Positions 35,286 through 47,490 of a DNA stretch of 64,000 nucleotides are shown one piece after another; the first letter of the stretch is position 1, and the number at the start of each line of letters is the position of its first letter. The DNA is taken from assembly GCA_951799425.1 (NCBI GenBank), contig OX637395.1, positions 3,014,001-3,078,000 of the forward strand, written 5' to 3'. Both the position numbers and the translations under genes were made by a program. The DNA comes from Ilex aquifolium. Its lineage: Eukaryota; Streptophyta; Magnoliopsida; Aquifoliales; Aquifoliaceae. A model generated the notes under the pieces. The model saw only the letters and a list, made by a program, of their open reading frames with translations. It made no database searches and was not told the DNA's origin.

Positions 35286-36230
35286 TTGGTCCCTATTCGT
35301 GTGTACCATGTCACATCACATCACCGCCCACCAAAACACATCACAATCACAAAATTATTCAATTTTATCACGTGTTTCTATCTAGAAACTTGAGCCTTCT
35401 GAGAATTTCACTTCGTACCTTAAAAGATTTTAAAATTTTATTTTGAACCTTTTAATATTAAATTTCTCGTATTATACTCTAAATGCATTAAAAGTATTGA
35501 TTTAACAGGAAGATTGTTCAATCTTTGGGAGTCCAGAATTTTCAATTTCATCAATTAAAAATACACAAACACACAATTCAAGTTTAGATTTAACAAGAAG
35601 ATTGTTCTTGTATTTATTCATATTATGAAGTCTAACAATATATAGCAGGAGTCCATCAAATATTTAAAAAGTCCTTAAACCCCCCCCCCCTCCCCCGCAA
35701 AAAAAAATTCTTCAATCTGGCAAGCTATCTATCACTAATAGGGGAATTTAATGTGGAGACATAATGGCATGTTCAAGCCACTTAACTAAACTTTTCAAAT
35801 ATTGGTAAAAGCCCCATCCCTGCAATTTTTCTCGGAGCAATGCTTAGGAGTGTTCATTCGTCGGGTTAGAGTAGACTCATGAAAAAAAAAATTGGGTTGG
35901 GTTAGATTCGAAAATTTTTCTGTTAGGTTAGGCTTGGATAGAGTTGGCCTGAGCCTTTATTTGGGTGAGTTATCGAATCTATTGGACTGACTTTTTTTTT
36001 ATATATATACGTCTTCATTTAAAAAGTTTTTAACTTAATATTTTTATAAATTATATTTTTAAATTAAAAGTAAAGTCAAAATGACCACAAAGTAAATACT
36101 GGATAATTTGATTTGATAGGAATTATTTAGTATTTAAATAAATAATTAATAATTAATAATATTCTAGATTATTTAATTTAGTATTTAAGTAAATAACTTT
36201 TTTTAGAGGAATATGTCACCTAATTTTCAA
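35286..36230. other. Intergenic region with old repeats
   Basis: 35520-35760 is paralogous to 13590-13840, and 35840-36060 to 14400-15330 without the hAT-like element. There is a C run at 35680. No gene was recognised. Confidence 0.5.
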
Positions 36231-36411
36231 GAGTAATACTAGTTATATATAAAAATTTGACCTCATTTATTAACATAATGATGTGGTTTCATAAAAATTA
36301 TTAGATCAACACCAAATTTCAATGTTTGATGGGGTCTATAGTGAATCCAAATATCACAGTGAATTAGATCAACAAACTATGTCAATAAATTAAATTATAA
36401 TAATATTGCTC
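36231..36411. mobile_element. MULE-type MITE with 9-bp target duplication
   Basis: 181 bp. It begins GAGTAATACTA and ends TAATATTGCTC, imperfect inverted ends. AATTTTCAA is duplicated at 36222-36230 and 36412-36420, nine bases as expected for Mutator-like elements. The related site at 19146-19155 reads CTAATTTTCAATGG without the element. Confidence 0.85.
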
Positions 36412-36719
36412 AATTTTCAATAGTCATTTTTTTTCCGAAATAAAGTGGGTGGACAGATGGGCAAGCGGGCAGGCTAGTTCTTGGGCCAGGTTTTAAAAAT
36501 AGATAAAAAAGGGGCTGTTTCCATAATTCAACAAATTTCGACATGTAAAATTAGCATTGAAAAAATTGAGCATATTCATTGAATGTGGGTCTAATAAAAT
36601 AAAAGGAGAGTAAGTAGTTAGGGCTGTTTATTGGGGCGGCGAGCCAAAGCATTGTTCAGACATTTTTCCATTTTGCCCTCTTCTTTTTGGCCTTCTAAGG
36701 TTTATTTATTGTGTCAGCC

Positions 36720-36985
36720 ACGTTGGCGTGTGGTGGCAAATTGTAAGTCTTTGGCCCCCACAACTTTTAGGCGTCAAGGTTCTAACATTTTTTGGCCCCA
36801 CAACCTCAACGTCACAAATGTACATACATCTTCAGGCGTCAAAGTTTGCAAACATATTTTGACTCCACAACCTCAACGTCGCAAATTTGCAAACATCTTC
36901 CGGCGTCAAAGTTTGCAGACATCTTTTGGCCCCACAACGTCAATGTCGCAAATGTAGGTACATCTTCAGGCCTTAACATCAACAT
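36720..36985. repeat. Minisatellite, about 65-bp unit
   Basis: Units carry CAGGCGTCAAAGTTTGC, then TTTTGGCCCCACAACC, then TCAACGTCGCAAATGTAC, about four times. Further units lie at 50875-51085, 51432-51500 and 54150-54275. Frames across it (108 and 111 residues) are internally repetitive and unlikely to be genes. Confidence 0.8.
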
Positions 36986-37016
36986 CGCACGTGTTTCCTT
37001 AATTACCAGCACTAAC

Positions 37017-37071
37017 CTTTCAATGGGAAAGGTTTCTATTATGTATGATCAACAATTCCTGAGGCCCTCAT
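37017..37071 (-). pseudogene. Orphan exon 1 of an F-family gene, broken
   Basis: From ATG at 37071 it reads MRASGIVDHT and then meets a TAA. The donor region GAAAG/GTTAGT survives at 37017. A shorter remnant of the same donor is at about 51541-51570. Both lie right next to units of the 65-bp minisatellite. Confidence 0.65.
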
Positions 37072-38259
37072 TTTCTCCTTCAAGCACTTCAAATGTAATG
37101 CAGTACTCAGTCAGCATATTCAATTGAGACCTTTTGGCCACCCAACGTCAACATCGAAAGTGTTGCAGACAAAGGCAGATCTAAGTGATCTAACATGCCC
37201 TAAACCTGCGGAGAAAAAAGAAAAAAGAAGGTATTTTTGATGCAGACTATTAGATCACGATCTAACTCTCACTAATTAAAGATGTTAAATTTTAAATATC
37301 AAACTTGCCAAATTCCGTTCTGAACTAAAAAGAAAACTATAACGCCATATTAATTACGGTCTTAAAAGAAAATATGGACAAACAATATCTATTACCTCTG
37401 ATTCTTCATATCATGACATCACACGGAGAACACAAAAAACAAAGAAAAAAATGGCTTTTAACTAAGAAAATAATGAAAAAAAGTAAAAAAGTTGAACCTT
37501 TTTATAATAATGAAATTATTAAGGATTTTTGTGATTCTTCGACAAATACAGGTCTCACAAATTGAAAATCAAATTGCATAATACTCCTACGCAAGTGATT
37601 GTGATCAAATCACGCAACCAAAGTTGATCACAAAAAAACATAAGGTGATTTGATCACAAAAAATATAGGGTAAGTTGATCACAAAAATATATGATTGATT
37701 TGTCATCAAATTAGTTTTTTCTTACTCTTCTATTTATTTTATTTTTATTCTTTGTCAACGTGAAAATCTTGACAGACTAAATAATATTTTCTTTTCATTC
37801 TTTGTAAAAGATTCTATCTTATTACAAGATTAATTTACTTTCATTATATGATAAAAACAATAATTAATATAGTTTTATAGTTTCTTTTTTACTTCACAAC
37901 GAAATTTGGTAAGTTTTAATATTTAATATTTAGCATCTTTAATTAGTGGGCATTAGATCATGATCTAACAGTCCACAACAAAAATACATAGTCTGAAGTT
38001 TCCATGATCGTGTTACTCTATATATGTATTCATAAATTTTTTCAATATATCTTATTTTGTCCACACTTTCATTGTTTTGTTCAAATAGTAAATTTTTTTC
38101 GAAAATATTAGATGCAATTGATCTATAATTATCTAATTAGTTTTTTATTGTTAGGATGCTTTGATTTACACATTTAAGAGTTTTTTTATTCTCAGTTCTT
38201 AATTTTAAAGGAACATTGTTTGCAATTAGCCGGCAATTGATCTCAATTTTTTTCTTTTT

Positions 38260-38323
38260 AGAAAGTAGAATACCAGTAAATACTATTGGAAAATCAATTA
38301 TATTTACTGGCATTCTACTTTCT
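38260..38323. repeat. Foldback hairpin with 23-bp arms, unit C copy
   Basis: Arms 38260-38282 and 38301-38323, with the same single mismatch as the copy at 2152-2214; the loop differs slightly. Confidence 0.75.
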
Positions 38324-40916
38324 ATTAAAAAAAAAAAGTTCTTACATCGTTTGTCTAAACCTAATGTTAGCGGGGGCAAAGGGGTGAGGATGGTGGCGTA
38401 GATGGGGGTGGTGGCGGTCACGATGGTTGTATTTGCTTACACTCAAAATATAGCTTGATGAGTTTTGATTGAAACCTTTTCAATCAGACCATCTCGAGCT
38501 ATAACTCAAACTTTTTACTCGAATTTGAGTAAAAAAAAATGAACAACAAAGGTCTGTAGGACCATGTTTTGGACCATCTTTTGGAACTTTTACTAAGAAA
38601 ACTTATATTTGCTTTATAGATTGTTCAAAAACATGATGGCGTTTCCTCAGATGCCTAATGCCTCCCGAAAGCAAACTGACCTGACCGCCATTGCAAATGC
38701 CATTTGTAGCTAATAAACCACTTTTGATTTACAGCCAAGACATGATTTCTGTAGAATTTAGTGCAACAACCCTCCAAGAATAAAAATTTTCCAACTGATG
38801 AAAGTTTCATTTAGTTCAGGCATAATGGATTGGTCAGAGCATTCGACAACCATTCCAGGATCTACTTTACTCTATTTCAAACGTGCCTTCGATCATATGC
38901 TCTTTTCGAAAACCTGTAGAGATAGGCCCAAAACGCCAACTCATTAAAACTCGTGACGCAGAAGTTACCGTGAAAGAACCTTACTTCTAAACCATGGTAC
39001 GTAGCTACAGAAATTAATGCAAGAAGAATTGCATTTATGCTTATAAAGTTAGAGGGACCAACCTTGTAGAATTGAGCCAAAAAAAGAAGTAACACCATTA
39101 ATCTAAATTCTAATGTCATCAATAGATAGTTCTTTTTCGGACAACATCTTCAGTTTCTGCAACATAGAAAAAAAAGAGAGTGAAATCAACAAGACAACCA
39201 CTACGTGCTTGTTTTATGACTAAGTGATCTTTCTCATACATTCTTTCTAAACTGATGCAGCAAAATTGAACAATTAGTGAGCAACGAGAGAAGATCGTGT
39301 TAAAAGAAAGGACAGTTCAAAGCCAGCAAATAGATGGAATATATCATGGCTTGTACATTACCAGTGATAAAAGAAAAGAGAACATTATTAGCCTATGTAA
39401 ACATTGAATTTCCATAGTTAGAATAGCTCAGGGACAGCTCAGATTTAATCTAATTTCATCTCACGGACCAGATTTCATCTGAATTCTTCCAATTCAATCC
39501 AATAGCTTACAATGCATCTCACATAAAAAAAAATGTGAAAAATTGGTCAAAGGTCTCTCTAAATGGTCTTATAAACTACTTTAGCATTATGAATCATATT
39601 AATTTCTACTGCAACCTAACTATAAAGTTTTTCAAACAAAGAAGAAAGAAAAAGATGATGGCGATGGTGATGATAAAATTGAGTAAAGCTACTACCGTGA
39701 TGTATACTGGTGCATCATCAATACTAGACGAACCAAGGACGACTTCCCTCCTTAATTTTGTTGTGAGCTTGTGGCAAACCCGTAGCTGAGGACAACAACA
39801 GCAATATATCATCTGTTGGGCCAAAATGAAACTACTACACAACTTGTTCTAGGGAGAGAACTATATCTTGACAATATTACCTCAGATCGAGTTGCCCCAC
39901 CAATGATGAACACAAATATGTGCTGTCCCATCTTCTTCAGATCACTAGACGCACTTTTAAGAGTCGAATCACTGAAAAGTAGAGGAAGAAAGAATAAGAA
40001 CTCTAAAATCCAGAACGTATGCAGTGTCAGAGTTGCAATTCACATTCTTTCACTAGACATCCATAGAGAACTTCTAAGATTCTAGCAGCAGTCATTCAGT
40101 CTAACCTTATAATGTAGCACACTATAAAAATTTCATCATACAATAAAAATGGCATGACTAATGGATCAATAAGGTAACTAGTCTAACCTGAAAATGCAAG
40201 TCACGGCCACCGTGGACAAAGCAAATTACCGCAAACACAGGAAAATCTGTTGTAAATGTACCTTAAATATCCATCGTCAGAACTACGAGGCCGTGCCCAT
40301 GATGCAGTCCTTCTTGATCTCATTGAATGTGGAGCTTGAGATTGAATTGTCCTCATAGATGCACTCTGCGTGCCTCCAGCAGCCCCACAGTCAGTTGGAC
40401 TTGGGTCATTCATGCAATGATACTCACTTGGAAATTCGCCTTTGCTGAATTTTTCTATCAACTCCTGAGAGATAGCATAAGCCATCGTACCATGTCCATA
40501 CAATTAATTCCATTCTTAAACATCCTCCAAAACAAGATTTTGCAAGTCAAGTTTAAAAAAAAATCATAGCATGATTTGAGTATCTAAAACAAATTCAACT
40601 ATGAAACAATATCACTTGGCCAAGAACAAGATTTGATCATGGCCTGCATAGCACCATGCAAGGTCAACGCACAATATGGTTTGTGATTGTTAGTGCAATT
40701 GTTCTGCAAATTAATGTTTACTGCTCATATGCGACAAACTCTCCAGCTGCGTACCAAGCAAACACTCGATGACATATAATAGAAAACACATTCATTTCTT
40801 TGAGCAGCAACATATTATGCAGCACTACAACAATTAAAAAAGATGAGGTGTAAAAGAAAGAACCTGTCTCAGAATAGTACAACAAAACACAAGGTGCCGA
40901 AATCAGCGATTACCAG

Positions 40917-41643
40917 CTTTCGAGTAGGGGTGTGGGTGTTCACCCTACCCTACGGGTAGGAAATATAGTATTCTGTCTTCCTACCCGATACTTTGAGGAA
41001 AATTTTTTTCTTGACCTACCCTACCCGATCAAGTGTGGTATTCCTACCCGATTAATCGGATAGGAAGTCGGGTAAACACTTTTGTAACTATTGGGGTCGA
41101 TAACAATTCAATTAAACATTTTTGAATAATTTTAACAATTCAATTAAATAACATGCGCCCATTTAACAATACAATAAATCAATGATACTAAAACCTAAAA
41201 CAATTACAACAATAATTATAATAAAACACAAGAAAGCATGAACATCAACCATCATAATTGTTACACAAATACAATAACAATTACTTTAAGTTTAAACCAT
41301 ATGAAACATATTAAAATCATAACTGTTCCAATAGATCACCAGTTCACCACAAATCATGTAACCCAGACAAAAAATAAGTCCATGTTTTAGCAACTCAAAC
41401 ATCCACAACAATAACAATAGTATAATATAAATTAGACCACACAAATACTCTTATAATTACTAAAAAAAATATAAAAAAGTTAAATATATTTTTTGCGGGT
41501 AGGGTAGGGTAGGAATGCGAAAATTGATGGGTATTCCGAATTCCTACCCGATTTTTGCAGTTAACCGTTCAGTAGAATAGGGTAAGGTCGGGTAGAGTAG
41601 GAAATTGCGGCCAATCGGAAATTTGAACACCCCTACTTTCGAG
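40917..41643. mobile_element. Non-autonomous hAT-like element 3
   Basis: The element spans 40925-41635 (711 bp). It begins TAGGGGTGTGGGTGTTCACC and ends GAACACCCCTA. The 8-bp duplication CTTTCGAG lies at 40917-40924 and 41636-41643. Copy A shows the unoccupied site CAGCTTTCGAGGTTGAATTC at about 4793-4812. It is closely related to the element at 14418. No transposase. Confidence 0.93.
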
Positions 41644-42583
41644 GTTGAATTCACACATGTTAGGAGGGGAGTAAGATCATACCTCTATCATGGGATAGAA
41701 TCCAAAACGCTGCCATGTTTCTTCCTCTCCACTTCGATCCTTTCTTGCTGCATGCTTCCTCTAAGAAGCAAACAAGAATCATAGCAACTGTAAAACCTCG
41801 GTTGTGGAACCATGAAGACAGAAATATCTATAGATCTTCAATAGGAATTTCAATACTATCTAATTTTACCTTCTGGGAATCAAACTTTAACGAAAAAGTT
41901 CCATTCGATTTATTTATGTTATCTGATCCCTCAAGCAATATCATATTTTTCACTGCCTTCATATCCTCGTGAGATAATTTGGCCAACTACAAAGACAAAA
42001 AGGAAAATAACCATTTTGTAACTAGGTCAAAGGTGGGGATCCAAACATTCGCTACAATCCATTTGCTCGAAAGATCAAATGCAAGGGCTTTTAACATACA
42101 AGGTACAAAAGTGGTAGATCTACATTTATGTAAGAGGATTAGTACTTGGGCACAATTAAGAAGCAAATATGTCAGAATAAATAAACAAACTTAGAGATAA
42201 GGCACAGAAGTGGTACAAGCACATTTACAGTCCAGGATTAATACTTAGACATAATTAATAAGTACCTATCTATGTCCGAATAAACAAACAAACTGCATAA
42301 GACATTCTAATTCAGTCGAAGATTACAGCACAAGACATCCTATTTTCAGAAACTGTGTCAAATTATTAGGTACCAGACTCAAGGTGAGGCAGACAATATC
42401 TTCTAGAAATTTTTTGTAGTTTTCTCAAGCAATGAAAATAGTTAATGTATAACAATAGTAATATTTATCACCATATAATGGATAGAGGCTACAGAGGTTA
42501 TTATTAACATAACTAACGATTGTGGCAGACTGACGACTTTGGCCAAGGAAGGGATGACATATAAGAGTAAATTATTTTGGTTT

Positions 42584-42603
42584 GGGGGGGGGGGGGGGGG
42601 GGG
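42584..42603. repeat. Poly-G run of 20 in a SEC1 intron
   Basis: Homologous to runs in B (18), D (24) and, as a junction relic, A (14). Confidence 0.85.
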
Positions 42604-45600
42604 TTCATGACCCGCCTTGGTCCCCAGTTGGATTCTCTGGAGACTTAGATCCAACAACCAAGACTCCAGGGCTTGGGACCAAGATGGATGAGATGACCTG
42701 AAGGTACCCAGTCCCCAGTTGAATCCATATCATGATACACAAAACCATCTGATCAGCCTTCCAAGAGGAGAATGGGCCATCGTATCGAAAGACAGTGGCA
42801 AAGCAGCTTGAGGGAAAAGGGAATGATGTGTCAAGCTGAGGAAAAGACAATACATTACATTGAACTACTTAATGTCAAGAACTCAAAAACTCTTCCACTC
42901 TACTGTATGACCTGCCTCAAATCATCTGTGCCCGAGCTCATCCTATTGGTTGTACCTGAAGGATTTTTGGTCCTAGATATAATTGGTCAAACCTTATTCC
43001 AGTGCATTATACTAGCTGATTCAAAAGCGGCCCAAAGCCTATCTTTGAAGGAATTAGCACTAATAGTGAATCTCTCAAGTGCAAACAGATATGTTTCTTC
43101 TCACCTATTAAAAACATCTGAACAATCATAAAGATCACCTAGATTACCTGAGTGTCATTTTTGTTTATTTTTCCATTTGGATGATACTCCAGCTCCCATA
43201 TAGCATTGATGAATTACACATATGAATATGAAAATAACTTTATCATCTGAAACGCTAATTCTCAAGGTAATTCTGATACATGCAACTAATTCCAGCACAA
43301 ACCTGTCTATGTCACACATGTAAGCAAGAGCACTGCCTGAGTTGGATTCAAACTCATCTCTCTATATTACAAAAAAACCAAAAAAAAAAATTGATAATCA
43401 CATGCTAATTTTGAGATTTGAAGTTTAATCAAAAGTGATGCACAATGTTGTCGAGATAAAGGGCACATGATCTGAGGAAAACCTGAGTTTACAATACTAT
43501 GAGCCATTTGAACACTATCATTAAAGCAATGAATATAAGAGGCTGACACCAAAGGATGAAACAAAATTAGCCCAATCAAAATTATCGATGCAAAGAGATG
43601 CATGGCCAAAATGTAAGGAGTATCCTCTACTAACAGAAGTAGTGCAAACAATGAGGATGTCCCCACATTGATAATGTATCCTGGAAATCAGGCTAGGGCA
43701 AATACCATCAACAAAGAACATTCAGTGATTCAAAGTGAACAAAGATCATATAGGCGCTTATTGTCCATATATCAACAAAGCAACCGTCACCAAGTTGAAA
43801 ATTATCACTATAATGAATGGGAAAAAAATACTCTTATAGTTTTCTTGTTTTCTTCTTCCTTTTCCGTTCATAGACCTTCAGTTGATAATAGTCCTGGCCA
43901 TTGCACTTCCTCTTTTGTGCCCTTCACTGTTTCTTATTCGAGGTCCTTAATCCCCAAAAGGACAGTTTGCATTTGTAATGTTTGTAAATCATTTTCTCGA
44001 AGGGAATCTAGTTGGTTGACCATTAAGAATGGAAAAAGGAATATACAAAATGTCCTGTCAATAGAGCAGAATTTGAGATCTGATAGTTACCTGCATCAGT
44101 TTTGATGCTTTGTCACCCTCAAACTTTTCTGGATAAACAGAAGCATAAATCATCATCAAACACAACTTATTCTCAGTAGTTGCATCCTGCAAAAAGAAAG
44201 ATTATTGTCTTAAGGCATTTGCATTAATCAGATCTTAATTCTTAACATAAAGTGCATCCATTTTTAATCAGACGCGTATACTCAAAAATCACCTGCTTCA
44301 TCCTCAAAAAATTTATGATTTCCTTCAGTTCTGCATCACCAAAGACAAGATCCTGCTCAAGTTGCCCAAGTTCTCGAAGCCCCACTTCTCTGATAATTTA
44401 TTAAGCTTTCCAGCAATCTGATTGAAATAAATAAGGAAACAATCAGTGTTATAGCATTTTACCTGAATGCTCATATTGTCCATTCTGTATAACCATTTCA
44501 ACATGACCAATATTTGATCCTCCTTATGTATACACATGTAACCCTCTGATCATTAGTTGCAATAGTAATAACTTCTCTGCAAATTATGCAGTCAGGAAGA
44601 GATCTCATAGTTAATTTCACAAGTCTCCAAGAAACTTCCTTGAACTCCCAAGATGAGGTGGGATGGGATTGGGGATTCCTTCGTCAGGCCACACCGTAGA
44701 TAGCTCCAAAGTGATTCAATTTTACTGCCAGAAGTGAAACAGATTGTATGCATCTAATGAATAGAAACACAAACCTCTACATGGAGAGAGAGTTTGTCCA
44801 TTTGTTCATTATACTGTGGTAAATACTGAACCATTTTCTGCAAGTCCCGTGTAGACAATTCACTACCATCTCTACATCAAGTCAGATTTGAACATAAGAA
44901 GCGACAAACAAAAAATAGCAATAACACAAATTAAATAGATTTGCATTTACTTAGCAGGCATAACAAGACAACAGATGATTAATGTAAAAGAAAGACGTTG
45001 TAAGGGATCTTGAATAAGAACTGACAAGAGATAGACCATAAAACTGCACAGAAAATAGCCCACTAGTAAAACAGTTCGGTAAATTACAAAACCAATGCCT
45101 CAATGTTCAGAGTTCAGAGTTCATAGCTCAGACCATTGATCATTTAACGAGTGCAACCAACAGCACCTATCTTGGATGTGGCTTTTTAACTCCAGTAATC
45201 TAGAACAAGCAGATCAATGGTCATTAAACTATAGGTAAGTATATTTTAACGGAAATTTTGTCGTATTTGATGGAGCTTAATATGCCTTCAACCTGGAGTT
45301 CAGTCCAAGTTGGAATAAGCACAAAGAAGTGAAGTTAGACGCTACTACAATGACCACCCTCTATAACTACACCACCACTGCAGCATCCTTGTTAGTCAAA
45401 TTACTTGGCAATTGGCATTAATTGGCTTAAAAGTAATGCAACATTCTCAGACTAAATAAATAGTACTTTCTCATCACACATTCAATTCAGTTGGGATAAA
45501 CCTTCAGATTCTAAATAATGAAGCTCAGCAAGAATCGGAAAGAAAAGATCTAAACTAATGACATTAAGGTTCTCACAAGACAATGGTAAAACAAGGTGAT

Positions 45601-46879
45601 CAATCCAACATAAAGATATATAGCACCAACCTTTGTTGCAATTGTGCAGCTTTGGTTTTTGATACAAAGTTTGTCATCTTCTCATGCAACCGCTCACTAG
45701 CCTGGTAAGCTAGTTAGTACTTAGTAGGAAAGAGCATTCACAGTAATTAAATTGAAACAAATTTACTCTCATGCATGAGACATACATCTGCTATATGTGC
45801 ATGGCAGAACTCAAGCCAGACAGGATCAGGCTCTTCCAAAAGGACCTCCTTTTTCTCATGTTGACCACCTGATTTGCTAGGAACCTAAATAAAATACGTC
45901 TCAACCTCCAATTAAAGCTCAACAACAATACAGTTAGAAAAAGGAAGCTGCAGAATACAAAACCAACAGAACATGTACCTCATGCACATATTTATTTCCA
46001 TCCAACTCCAGTCAGCCATGGCACATAGCATCATAAGTCCATTCATGGATGACAGGAGAAATCTAAAAATGCAAATTTGTTACACAACAGAATCAAACAG
46101 GTAAACTTGCAGAACAAAGGTCAGCAGATAAATGGATTTAACTTGATCAACAGATCTGTCGAAAATGAGTAACTCACATGTTTCAGTCAGTGGGAAGTTA
46201 GGAATGGTAGATTTATATAAGGTAATATAGTTCCACGCTCCTTGAAACTGCTTTGAGAAGACAATGCTTCCTCTCTCTCTCTCTTCTCTTACATTTATAC
46301 TCCTAACTCCCTCCTTTCTGATCATATTTCGGCTCTGGGGTTTGTTCACGCACCCATCATGCAGTCTGTGTCACGGTGAAATTTTGGCATCGCGTAGCTG
46401 AAGATGAACATCAAGACTATAATTTGTTCCAGGAATATTTATTTTATTTTATTTCACCTTACTTTAATTATCTAACAGTAAATGAATTACTTCTTGTTGC
46501 GGTGTTAATGAATTGAACTTATAAAGAAAAAAAAAATCTCAAAATTAAAATAAAAAAGGAGGCTTCCAATCAGAAGCTTTTCCAAATGTAATATCCAACA
46601 TTTGCAACATTATTATTTGGATACATAATAGTCTAACATTGTGTTGCAAATAACAATGAAAGAACACTCATATTAAAGTTCAAACCTAATCTCTCTGTCC
46701 TCACGAGTCACCACTAATGTGAGTACATTACCGAAATAAGCATATCATACAAATTACCAAATACCAAATACCAAACCACACATATCATACAAATTCATTG
46801 CCAACACTTCCAAATCTTGAAGGATACCTGATAAAACATGCATACATATATTAGGACAATGATTTAATGACAAAGAGAA

Positions 46880-47353
46880 TCAAACGAGGAAACGTTGCTC
46901 CGCCATCAATCCGCGTCCCGTCATAATCCCTGTCAATATCTCCAACAAAAAGAGAACTGTATGCATTGTCCTTTCACGAAGCTGATTGTAGATGTGCTCA
47001 AGTATGGATGTTGTCGAAAGCATGCACATTAGAACCCCTAGGATGAATATAAACCAGCGTGGGACCAAGATCGAAAATAGTAAGATCGAACAAAAAGCTC
47101 CTAAGATGAGACTAAGATACCCAAATATTTTAGAGCAAGTCGTACAATGAGCTTGGGATATCGTTGTGGCTGCTAATGTTGAACCATAGATGGCGAGTGT
47201 TACGAGAAAAGTATCCATGGTTCTATGGTGTGTTTCGAAGGGAGAGACGGTTTTATTCGATAATTCAGTTGTATGAGGCCCATCAGTGGTGTAATTAAGA
47301 AGGTGAACACAACATGGCATGAGGTGGCTGAAATGGTTCCTTCAACCCTTGTA
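46880..47353 (-). pseudogene. F3: F-family exon 2 with frameshift, exon 1 lost
   Basis: The exon starts after an acceptor at 47354 and is 474 nt, one base shorter than the 475 nt of F1, F2 and F4. The missing base is in the codons for NYQNKTV (TTATCGAATAAAACC), shifting the frame early. The rest is conserved, down to GLMAEQRFLV. No exon 1 is found upstream: after about 75 bases of intron the sequence becomes unrelated, and a MULE-like element begins at 47491. No functional product is expected. Confidence 0.85.
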
Positions 47354-47490
47354 CTGTCATGGCAAAGAAATAATTAGTTAGATTTTATCATATCTAAGAA
47401 ATAATATCTCGTTTTTATAAAATGGTGAATTACACTTTGCATCCTGAAAAATTTTAAAATTTTTAATTTGTACCCCTAATAATTACTTTT

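Larger units (their letters stand above)
39103..46247 (-). pseudogene. SEC1/KEULE-type Sec1/Munc18 gene, copy C (5'-truncated)
   Basis: Thirteen minus-strand exons with canonical borders: 46143-46247 (TETCELLIFDRSVDQ), 45979-46062 (VIHEWTYDAMCH), 45786-45884 ([18 protein letters not shown]), 45631-45701 (ASERLHEKMTNFVS), 44775-44871 ([17 protein letters not shown]), 44293-44417, 44091-44186 ([11 protein letters not shown]), 41870-41986, 41683-41760, 40262-40464, 39881-39971 (MGQHIFVFIIGGATRSE), 39696-39785, 39103-39156 (KELSIDDIRI, stop). They follow the order of plant KEULE/SEC1 from about 40% of the protein to its end. The N-terminal exons are absent: F 3' flank sequence begins upstream near 46380. 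Defects are a TGA at 46012-46014 inside CH(G)*LELDGNKYVHE, and a 1-nt loss in 44293-44417 (125 nt against 126 in copy D) before [16 protein letters not shown] hAT-like element sits in the intron at 40925. Confidence 0.9.

Noticed and set aside
36631..37127. 108- and 111-residue frames
   Set aside because: They translate the 65-bp minisatellite and are internally repetitive.
43367..43721. Hydrophobic minus-strand frames in a SEC1 intron
   Set aside because: They resemble membrane segments, but the matching stretch in copy A is in a different state of decay, and they lie between well-defined SEC1 exons; most likely intron sequence.
43668..44105. 145-residue plus-strand frame, repeated in other units
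   Set aside because: It runs antisense through the SEC1 intron and exon 44091-44186. Its recurrence follows from segmental duplication, and its reading is broken differently in copies A and D.
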